This document shows, piece by piece, positions 58,201 through 63,100 of a stretch of DNA of 64,000 nt. The translations under genes were made by a program, and so were the position numbers. This DNA comes from a virus: IMG/VR virus record IMGVR_UViG_3300042691_037641, positions 1-64,000 of that record; one strand, given 5' to 3'. Within the stretch, counting starts at the first letter, position 1. Each line of letters begins with the position of its first letter. The notes under the pieces were generated by a model. The model was not told the origin of the DNA and did no database searches. It worked only from the letters and a program-made list of their open reading frames with translations.

Positions 58201-59471
58201 AAAGAACGACTATCAATATATAAAGCGTCACAAGTTTCAATACAAAATGGAGTTGAAGTTGGAGTGGGTGTGTTTGTTGGTGTTTCAGTATTGGTTGGGG
58301 TTACTGTTTCAGTTGGTGTTTCCGTATTTGTAGGGGTAACAGTATTAGTCGGAGTTTCCGTATTTGTAGGTGTAACAGTATTAGTCGGAGTTTCAGTAGT
58401 TGTTGGAGTTACTGTTTCAGTAGGGGTATTAGTCGGAGTTTCAGTAGTTGTTGGAGTCACCGTTTCAGTAGGTGTTACTGTATTGGTTGGTGTTTCAGTA
58501 GTTGTTGGAGTGACGGTATTTGTAGGGGTTTCAGTATTTGTGGGGGTTACTGTTTCAGTTGGAGTATTCGTAGGTGTTTCTGTATTTGTAGGAGTGACAG
58601 TATTAGTCGGAGTTTCAGTATTTGTAGGGGTTATGGTAATAGTTGGAGTTATAGTACTAGTTGGAGTTGGTGTTTCAGTCGGAGTATTAGTAGGGGTTTC
58701 AGTATTTGTGGCAGTTATGGTGGGGGTAATTGTATTCGTAGGTGTTTGAGTATTAGTAGGAGTTGGAGTTGGAGTAGCGCATTGACCATTGATACAAGAA
58801 CCTAAATTTGCAACTTGAACCGCGGTATTTGCGGTGAACCCACTATTTTCTAAACAAACCCTGAGAGGTCTTGACAATGACACTAATTCAACCTCAACCA
58901 CACCACCTGAACCACATTTGGTGTAAAAAACCGGATATGAGTCTCCTAAAACTGTAAATAAGAAACATTCGCAAGTAACAGGCGATACTGTAGGAGTAAC
59001 AGTTAACGTAGGTGTTACAGTGTTAGTTACCGTAGATGTATTTGTGGGGGTTACAGTGTTTGTAGGTGTTTCTGTATTAGTTGGAGTATTAGTCGGAGTT
59101 ATGGTTGCTGTTTCAGTTGTTGTGTTTGTAGGAGTTAAAGTATTAGTTGAAGTTATTGTATTTGTTGGAGTAACAGTATTAGTTGGTGTTTCCGTATTAG
59201 TTGGAGTTACAGTTACGGTTTCAGTAGGGGTGTTTGTTGGTGTTTGAGTCTGTGTTGGAGTTGGAGTATTGGATGGTGCTGGCAAAGTGAAATTACAACA
59301 AATATCAAATGATGTAAAACAAACCTGATATTCACCATATACATACTCATTTACATAATAAAAAGGTATTAACTGAATACCAACCGAAATGGTACCACCA
59401 GTTTGAGGGTAAAACGTGATATCCCCAAGTTGACCTGTGTAATTTATTGATTCTATGAGTACTGTTGGCAT
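49248..59471 (-). CDS. Giant modular fibre/surface protein with Thr-Pro tracts (3407 residues)
   Basis: An uninterrupted 3407-residue frame. Folded modules alternate with about ten Thr-Pro tracts of 6-residue period TPTNTx (x is mainly E, V, P, Q or I). Modules from N to C: short beta domain; Cys-rich module; propeller-like module; GCCFPYP module; unique beta domain; Asp-box propeller; propeller-like; GCCFPYP; Cys-rich; two more propeller-like with a Cys-rich between; final propeller-like C-terminus. No signal peptide or membrane helix is seen. It has no SprB-like repeat that I could find. Tracts are probably extended linkers, so the protein may form a very long flexible fibre. Position beside the paralogous fibre genes supports a cell-contact role; no enzyme motif is complete. 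Confidence 0.7.
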   Translation of the reverse strand: MPTVLIESINYTGQLGDITFYPQTGGTISVGIQLIPFYYVNEYVYGEYQVCFTSFDICCNFTLPAPSNTPTPTQTQTPTNTPTETVTVTPTNTETPTNTVTPTNTITSTNTLTPTNTTTETATITPTNTPTNTETPTNTVTPTNTSTVTNTVTPTLTVTPTVSPVTCECFLFTVLGDSYPVFYTKCGSGGVVEVELVSLSRPLRVCLENSGFTANTAVQVANLGSCINGQCATPTPTPTNTQTPTNTITPTITATNTETPTNTPTETPTPTSTITPTITITPTNTETPTNTVTPTNTETPTNTPTETVTPTNTETPTNTVTPTTTETPTNTVTPTETVTPTTTETPTNTPTETVTPTTTETPTNTVTPTNTETPTNTVTPTNTETPTETVTPTNTETPTNTPTPTSTPFCIETCDALYIDSRSFVFAYNNVTQTSTLVPIPGTPFNDIAHSSTKLFISSSNRIRRYNFSICPFSVTFLDEITRINLGDALFAIDDNTLIITNTSDPSQEVVQELNFAANTVTVKFPLELGWLVRGDFILTTTNKLIVSMYRGLNNYILQYDYSTGVREVLFQVTQIIAGFFEFGGSIYAVDTSGFIYLATLDSPWGLSTTAFNQLTYTGAVKGTTQLLSCLPINFNQVTPTPTPTQTATPTPTNTETPTNTPTPTNTETPTNTVTPTNTETPTNTPTNTETPTNTVTPTVTETPTNTVTPTNTETPTNTITPTNTETPTNTITPTNTETPTNTVTPTNTETPTNTVTPTNTETPTNTVTPTITPTNTETPTNTPTVTPTKTYYPPSIRWFSGCCFPYPIFEVFTIPGEIAVTIITGDTLYVDSIGFVGCAEVIEQTEAPNAYLYVGFTAQTSCSGCSENYPCPSLTPTPTNTVTPTITVTPTNTQTPTVTETPTNTETPTNTVTPTNTETPTNTVTPTTTETPTNTVTPTTTETPTNTVTPTTTETPTNTVTPTNTETPTNTVTPSVTETPTNTVTPTNTETPTNTVTPTNTETPTNTVTPTNTETPTETPTNTVTPTPTETLCCTSWELVGGFGAQIDNGFVIKPPLRVGDDFAFIPTNVPSPIVLVGQVLELISVNPSLPPQYFTILTATFSPINSSYILTFTPSLTIDLGSIFNSIIYNIYESSTLFRVFDCDGTTYPVNLNLGETSTVICSYNVEVVSGFGTATPDPACVCATRTPTPTPTPTITPTESVTPTNTETPTNTPTPTVTETPTNTVTETPTPTNTETPTNTVTPTNTETPTNTVTPTNTETPTNTPTNTPTNTPTSTVTPTITPTNTETPTNTPTNTQTPSITPTTTTYYCYPIAFGNSQLPATLSVAMTTNSGQNWQIVYDFPTININDVTNMTRGYLNGESVYVFVNNSNVHYSYNGQIWYIISTSLTLTDSIQLSFGRDVSDNYIWQLFGYDGVSYSMYYSYDLTSWTQSNIYNPAVDGWANSSNNLKNDTLVYGWDNNFNHLWIQCFQPLLGGYNQVISYDGINWSGITAGSNSPRISFGNGVWVKSTSDTSTTPVSYSYDGINWSLSTLVLSEIRIVRCVNFGQNNFVIGFESIDDLYYSNDGINWTQSNLVSFDISSTIEQVQYDGINNIWYGVQSSVETPFAFYSLNDGVTWFATSTPDTLLSPEDVDTCWVQLPTPIQTRTTTPTPTQTSTITPSNTETPTNTPTVTVTPTVTETLTSTPTSTQSVCIDNCDLLYWGSNNLYFYDISGNVRYLLPITNPGWVVGGLAHTSTKLWLSRQPVTSREIKEYDLTLCNYSISPVIRTINLPWNSSFGLFAIDNNTLLLGRRNTSVTQDEVFELNISVTPPIPTFKFSLPTFRRIEDIVLTTNNKVLIISGFQSAPTEIMWLSQFDYSSSSSIPEVDISLPNITGGWTGIFQSGGNLYITSDATGEYYQVGLSEPYTLTLAGSVLGGVTDMSQLAECITLSLQLPTPSPTPTNTQTPTLTPTVTETPTNTVTPTNTITPTITETPTNTVTPTQTITSTPTNTETPTNTVTPTNTITPTNTETPTNTVTPTNTVTPTITPTNTETPTNTPTVTPTKTYYPPAQLWFSGCCFPYQIFELFTIPGEIASTITTGDTLYVDSIGFVGCAEVIEQTEAPNAYLYVGLTAQTSCSGCSENYPCPSLTPTPTNTQTPTNTQTPTVTETPTSTVTPTNTQTPTNTQTPTVTETPTNTVTPTNTQTSTTTITPTNTQTSTTTITPTSTETPTNTPTSTETPTNTPTPTVTPTSNNCNCFTFFNTSTSQTGTVNYTDCNGISSSLNVSNGDYASVCLRNSAYTTSAQITVVYYNGDCSVSCPVVSRQSCDVFTLGFSNRIIYNYDPITNTAFPLPITLGASSIVDIATNDSYLWVLGTFATTFLLKEFVFTNNPFTISFSRDILFTGSTSPSTLTSNGLAVIDNNNLVSSTGASQNSIVNINISSNNAVITHLFSLLPSGRALRGDLIYTNTGKFIMHTYTGGTSPQSYFSQYDSSGNLELDFVFGNAGNGYSFYIYNDSIYVAFCDSTAKTRRFFNLEFPYSSTLLSDMPITNNGMAQPLVCLDVNFIKVTPTPTNTPTNTPTPTVTSTTTQTPTNTSTQTPTNTSTQTPTNTPTNTQTPTNTTTQTPTNTQTPTNTTTQTPTNTTTQTPTNTTTQTPTNTLTPTNTRTQTPTNTLTPTNTSTQTPTNTSTQTPTNTQTPTNTRTQTPTNTQTPTNTTTQTPTVTITPSQTSNLSACTCYNFFNNTTSSGSVEYYDCNGVFNNVTITGASYAQLCVLGDPTSPQYTATTQIGVIYQLGDCTVSCPSLNFDACTTFYLSRPQITGISSLVYSYDFSTNISIPIPISRNSDNQPDGLANTSNKMWIWGVTGGTGVILEYNITLSPFTSTYFRTIPSPPGTFATNNGLFAIDDSTLLLFSGTGASRSVITLNTNTGVRTKLFDLFNSNRRESNDLILTQTGKIITCTYDNVLLRNYITQYDLSGNVEVDIQYAPPSGGPSTNPQGFSIFINSGNFYIVPSSSINGQIVQVNLSSPYSFSLVSSKSLITIVRDMSQSPQCIDVEFIPTTPTPTPTNTQTPTITSTMTVTPTNTATITLTRSVTPTITVTPTTTVTLTRSVTPTMSVTPTTTVTLTRSVTPTMSVTPTRTSTQTPTMSITPTTTITPTITNTPTSTSVDLSEYSLPFMVGTTGSSVGVLSRYNVSTNTFQILNLSISFYNTDVACTTSKLWLSSAGSGAVIREYNYIANPFSASTIQRTLNVGFTIGQGLAVRSSGGVDYLIVNSGSTTSTIIELNISATTAIPTVKFTLPNTYLVLPDMIYTNTGKLIISAYSGGVQNNRVIIQYDYATGVEELRFVPSSQNLALFTSGSTMYGMQNNIQNIKGVNSFSLNSPYTITPLSSAPLLYNINGVAQPPETININFNPP
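49251..49990 (-). repeat. Propeller-like module, copy 1
   Basis: The C-terminal 245 residues of the giant protein. It shares with the other copies a LWLSSAG step, YNPF-like IANPFSAST, a LxVR/GxDYL segment, the DMIYTNTGKLIISAY strand and the IIQYDYATG strand. Beta-propeller identity is inferred from repeated strand pattern, not proven. Confidence 0.55.
50000..50320 (-). repeat. Thr-Pro/Thr-rich tract
   Basis: A more diverged tract (TPTNTATITLTRSVTPT, TPTMSVTPT) between propeller-like copies 1 and 2. A Val/Arg-Ser variant unit repeats almost identically three times around 50100-50240, giving local near-perfect DNA repeats of about 72 bases. Confidence 0.7.
50325..51095 (-). repeat. Propeller-like module, copy 2
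   Basis: Starts at ACTTFYLSRPQ, contains NTSNKMWIWG, NGLFAIDDSTLLLFSG, DLILTQTGKIITCTYD and DMSQSPQCIDVEF. Same strand order as copies 1, 3, 4 and 5. Confidence 0.6.
51100..51315 (-). repeat. Cys-rich module, copy 1
   Basis: ACTCYNFFNNTTSSGSVEYYDC, with a GVIYQLGDCTVSCP end; pattern C-x-C-F/Y-x-F...Y-x-D-C-x-G...C...C-x-x-x-C. Related copies at 52545, 58775, 61858, 62885, 63250 and in the 811-residue plus-strand protein. Confidence 0.6.
51335..51785 (-). repeat. Thr-Pro tract ([12 protein letters not shown] type)
   Basis: About 75 repeat-unit bases per four units, dominated by [14 protein letters not shown] and TPTNTR. Units differ mainly at codon third positions, so the protein repeat is stricter than the DNA repeat. 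Confidence 0.85.
51800..52540 (-). repeat. Propeller-like module, copy 3
   Basis: Starts at CDVFTLGFSNRI, contains NDSYLWVLG, NGLAVIDNNNLVSSTG, DLIYTNTGKFIMHTYTGG and FYNIYNDSIYVA-like strands, ends MAQPLVCLDVNF. Confidence 0.6.
52545..52760 (-). repeat. Cys-rich module, copy 2
   Basis: CNCFTFFNTSTSQTGTVNYTDC, then CLRNSAYTTSAQITVVYYNG, followed by CSVSCP. Very similar to copy 1. Confidence 0.65.
52760..53060 (-). repeat. Thr-Pro tract
   Basis: [14 protein letters not shown] and [12 protein letters not shown] units between Cys-rich copy 2 and GCCFPYP copy 1. Confidence 0.8.
53068..53320 (-). repeat. GCCFPYP module, copy 1
   Basis: About 84 residues, from [17 protein letters not shown] to [12 protein letters not shown]. 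It has the core [20 protein letters not shown], then [20 protein letters not shown]. Almost identical at DNA level to the copies at 56848 and 60317; the copy at 61502 is diverged. Confidence 0.85.
53335..53640 (-). repeat. Thr-Pro tract
   Basis: [12 protein letters not shown] and TPTNTITP units; linker between GCCFPYP copy 1 and propeller-like copy 4. Confidence 0.85.
53650..54385 (-). repeat. Propeller-like module, copy 4
   Basis: Begins CDLLYWGSNNLYFYDISG, then AHTSTKLWLSRQ, FGLFAIDNNTLLLGRR, DIVLTTNNKVLIISGF and MSQLAECITLSL. Shows most clearly the ECD/CD-LLY start shared with the plus-strand 1161-residue protein. Confidence 0.6.
54400..54530 (-). repeat. Short Thr-Pro tract
   Basis: [19 protein letters not shown] units between propeller-like copy 4 and the Asp-box propeller. 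Confidence 0.75.
54536..55545 (-). other. Asp-box (BNR-like) propeller domain
   Basis: About 335 residues with at least five Asp-box-like motifs S-x-D/N-x-G-x-x-W: YSYNGQIWY, YSYDLTSWT, SYDGINWSG, YSYDGINWS, YSNDGINWT and SLNDGVTWF. Asp boxes mark blades of sialidase-type and related propellers. No sialidase catalytic Arg triad could be confirmed by eye, so a binding role is as likely as glycosidase activity. This is distinct from the propeller-like modules. Confidence 0.65.
55560..55905 (-). repeat. Thr-Pro tract
   Basis: [11 protein letters not shown] and TPTNTVTETP units between the unique beta domain and the Asp-box propeller. Confidence 0.85.
56385..56845 (-). repeat. Long Thr-Pro tract
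   Basis: Nearly uninterrupted [12 protein letters not shown] and [12 protein letters not shown] alternation over about 150 residues; the unit period is 6 residues (18 bases), often doubled to 36 bases. Antisense frames here give only Val-Gly-Val low complexity. Confidence 0.9.
56848..57100 (-). repeat. GCCFPYP module, copy 2
   Basis: [20 protein letters not shown], then [20 protein letters not shown], near-identical to copies 1 and 3. Confidence 0.9.
57110..57555 (-). repeat. Long Thr-Pro tract
   Basis: [18 protein letters not shown]-type units over about 145 residues, between GCCFPYP copy 2 and propeller-like copy 5. Confidence 0.9.
57568..58245 (-). repeat. Propeller-like module, copy 5
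   Basis: Starts CDALYIDSRSFVFAYNN, contains AHSSTKLFISSS, DALFAIDDNTLIITNT, DFILTTTNKLIVSMYRG and TTQLLSCLPINF. It is the closest-looking minus-strand relative of the plus-strand copy in the 1161-residue protein (39910-40640). Confidence 0.65.
58255..58770 (-). repeat. Long Thr-Pro tract
   Basis: About 170 residues of [21 protein letters not shown] and related units following the N-terminal Cys-rich module. Confidence 0.9.
58775..58985 (-). repeat. Cys-rich module, copy 3
   Basis: CECFLFTVLGDSYPVFYTKC, then RVCLENSGFTANTAVQVANL and GSCINGQC. Diverged member of the same family as copies 1 and 2. Confidence 0.55.
58990..59270 (-). repeat. N-terminal Thr-Pro tract of the giant protein
   Basis: [19 protein letters not shown] and TPTNTITSTNT units follow the 70-residue N-terminal domain. 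Confidence 0.85.
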
Positions 59472-59484
59472 CCTACTATATATA

Positions 59485-60180
59485 TTAACATCCTGGTGTT
59501 ACAATACCCAAAGAATTTAAAGTGGAGATAATCAAATTATAATAATATGATGGAGTATCTCCGTTGTTTATACCTAATTGGTAATTGAAATTTGTTAAAT
59601 AATAATCACTTACATTGTTAGGTGGTGAGTAGATACCGGCGTCTACAAAAGTTGTTTGTACTAAGGTTTGGAATGTAGGATATAATTCGTTATTTACTGC
59701 GAAAACGACCCCCTTAAATCCGTATGTTAAAGATGGTAATAAACTTCTCAAATTTGCGGTATCTATTGCATATTCTGAATCTATTGGAGGAATTGATGGG
59801 TCAAAGTTATTACCACTTGTATAAACACCCGAGCTTTCATCTTGGAATATTAAGTTTATCACTAAACTAACATCGGTATCTACTAATCTATTGAAATTTC
59901 TTGGAGTTGCTAAACACTTTACAAATCTTTCGTTATAATTCCATGAACCAGGAGTATTCATCTCCAGTATTTTTACTCTTTCATTATAAAGAACAGGGTC
60001 ATTGTTATAAACTCCTATTAAACAAGTCTCAAATTGACCACCAGGTGCAACCATAACTTCTAAAGGATTTTTTGTAGAATCCATAGAACCTGAGTTATCA
60101 AACCAAATATTAATTTCAGTATTTGCATTTATTGATTCAGTACTTATAAATGTTACCACTAAATCACATGGTGGCGGTGA
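59485..60180 (-). other. C-terminal von Willebrand factor A-like domain
   Basis: [20 protein letters not shown], then [16 protein letters not shown]-x-S-x-S of a MIDAS metal site after a beta strand, as in VWA domains (T4-like phages rarely carry them). Downstream [15 protein letters not shown] and [15 protein letters not shown] could be other VWA strands. The third MIDAS residues could not be placed with certainty, so the call is moderate. Confidence 0.6.
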
Positions 60181-63100
60181 TGTTTTTGATGGAGTTATTG
60201 TTGGAGTCTCAGTAGGAGTTTGAGTATTTGTAGGGGTTACAGTTGAAGTTGGTGTTTCAGTTACCGTTGGGGTTTGAGTCTCGGTAGGGGTCTGAGTATT
60301 TGTTGGAGTTGGAGTTAAACTCGGGCAAGGATAATTTTCTGAACATCCTGAGCAACTAGTTTGGGCAGTAAATCCTACATATAAATAAGCGTTAGGGGCT
60401 TCTGTCTGTTCTATAACTTCAGCGCACCCTACAAAACCAATTGAATCAACATAAAGTGTATCACCTGTTGTTATCGTTACAGCAATCTCACCAGGAATTG
60501 TAAATACTTCGAATATTGGGTATGGGAAGCAACATCCGCTAAACCATCTTATTGCTGGAGGATAATAAGTTTTAGTTGGAGTTACAGTTGGTGTATTAGT
60601 AGGAGTTTCGGTATTTGTTGGGGTGATAGTTGGAGTTACAGTGTTTGTAGGTGTTTGAGTCGTGGTTGTAGTATTAGTTGGGGTATTCGTTGGGGTTCTA
60701 GTAATACTTGGAGTTGGACCACAGTCAAAAATATATGTGTATCCTGACTCACCACAATCTTGACAAAATATACCCGAAGGAGTTATGGTGGGAGTTACAG
60801 ATGGAGTGACTGTATTAGTTGGGGTGATTGTTGCTGTCGGAGTAATTGTTGGGGTGTTAGTTGGTGTTTCAGTATTAGTTGGTGTGACTGTATTAGTTGG
60901 TGTGACTGTAGGGCTGTTAGTTGGTGTTTGACTATTAGTCGGAGTTACCGTAGGTGTTACGGTCGGCGTTCTAGTTACTGAAGGAGATGGGCCACAATCA
61001 AAAATATAGGTATAACCTGATTCACTACAATCAATACAAATTAAAGGTGATGGTGTTACTGTCGGGGTATTTGTGGGTGTTACTGTCGGGGTATTTGTGG
61101 GTGTTTCGGTATTTGTAGGGGTTGGACTTTCAGTAGGGGTTACTGTATTTGTTGGGGTTTCAGTATTAGTTGGTGTAACGGTGTTAGTTGGAGTTTCACT
61201 ATTTGTTGGAGTAACAGTACTTGTTGGAGTTTCACTATTTGTTGGAGTGTTAGTTAACGTTTCAGTTACGGTTGGAGTATTTGTTGAAGTTTCAGTCGAG
61301 GTAATGGTTGGTGTATTAGTTGGAGTTTCTGTTACAGTAGGAGTGTTGGTTGATGTTTCAGTATTAGTTGGAGTAATGGTATTAGTTGGTGTTACAGTAT
61401 TTGTAGGAGTTTCTGTGTTAGTTGGTGTTACAGTATTTGTAGGAGTAACGGTATTTGTAGGAGTTTCTGTTGGGGTTACGGTAGATGTTGGAGTAGGAGT
61501 TAGACTTGGGCAAGGATTTGTTGAAGAGCAGGACTCACAGTCAAACTCAGGGGTTATATTTGTAAATAAATAACTTGGAACAAACCCTACTTCATTGATA
61601 CTTGTTACACACCCCACAAACCCCTCAGTTTCAATAAAATAGACATCGCCAGGTATTATATTTACAGCAATTTCACCAGGAATATTGAAAACTTCAAAAA
61701 CTTGATAAGGGAAGCAACATCCGCTAAACCATCTTATTGCTGGAGGATAATAAGTTTTAGTTGGAGTTACGGTCGGAGTATTAGTCGGGGTTTCGGTATT
61801 TGTTGGTGTTGGTGTATTAGTCGGGGTTTCTGTTGTTGTAGGAGTTGGTGTTGGAGTAGGACAAAAACCATCAATACAAGAGCCAAAACTGGACACAACA
61901 ATAGAGCCGCCTATTGTATAAATTTCATTTGAAACACAGACTCTGATTGATGACTGAGGTCCTGAGCTATTTAAAAATATAGGTCCGACCTGTATTTGAT
62001 TACAGTCGGTATATGTTACAATACCAGACCCACCAACAGCAGTGAAAAGAAAACAGTTACATTGATATGAAGTTGGTGTTAACGTTGGAGTTGGAGTGTT
62101 AGTTGGTGTTTCAGTTACAGTTGGAGTGTTAGTTGAAGTTTCGGTCGGAGTATTAGTCGGAGTGTTGGTAGAAGTTTTAGTTGGTGTATTGGTAGGTGTT
62201 TCAGTATTAGTTGGTGTGACTGTATTAGTCGGAGTAGCAGTCTCTGTTGTTGTAGGAGTTTGTGTATTTGTAGGAGTTGGACTTTCACCTGGTGTTGGGC
62301 TCGATGTGTTAGTAGGTGTTTCAGTTGGAGTAACTGTATTAGTAGGTGTATTTGTTGAGGTATTGGTCGGGGTTATTGTTTGAGTATTTGTTTGTGTCTG
62401 AGTATTGGTTGGGGTTGCGGTTTCAGTGGTTGTGGGTGTGTTTGTTGATGTATTAGTTGGAGTTATCGTTTGTGTATTAGTTGGAGTTACAGTCCTTGTA
62501 TTTGTAGGAGTATTAGTTGGAGTTACGGTATTTGTAGGTGTTGCTGACTCAGTGGTGGTGGGGGTTGGTGTTACCGTAGGTGTTGCGGACTCGGTCGTTG
62601 TATTTGTAGGAGTTACTGTATTTGTAGGCGTATTAGTTGGAGTTTGAGTCGGACTTTCAATAGGGGTGGTTGTAGGAGTTACTGTATTTGTGGGAGTGTT
62701 AGTTGGGGTTACGGTATTTGTTGCCGTTCTTGTTGCAAATGCTGTTGGTGTTGTTGTATTTGTTGGAGTTATAGTTGGGGTTACTGTTGGTGTTTGAGTT
62801 GGTGTAGAGGTATTTGTTGGTGTAATAGTGGTAGTCGCGGTAGGTGTTTTGGTTTGAGTAGGAGTTGGAGTGTTACTAGGTAAAACACAGTCACCATTTT
62901 GACCACAATTGATATTATCTGTGGTAAAATAAGAATGAATTACATCATTTTTATTATTATATGACTCATTGTTTTGGGAATAGGATATTAAAACGTAAAT
63001 CCCCAAAGTAGTAAAAGACTCTGAAGCATTGATACATAAAGCGACCCAACCTGACGTTGTGACATTTACCCTTGTCAAACCTTCAAGACAACTAACATAT

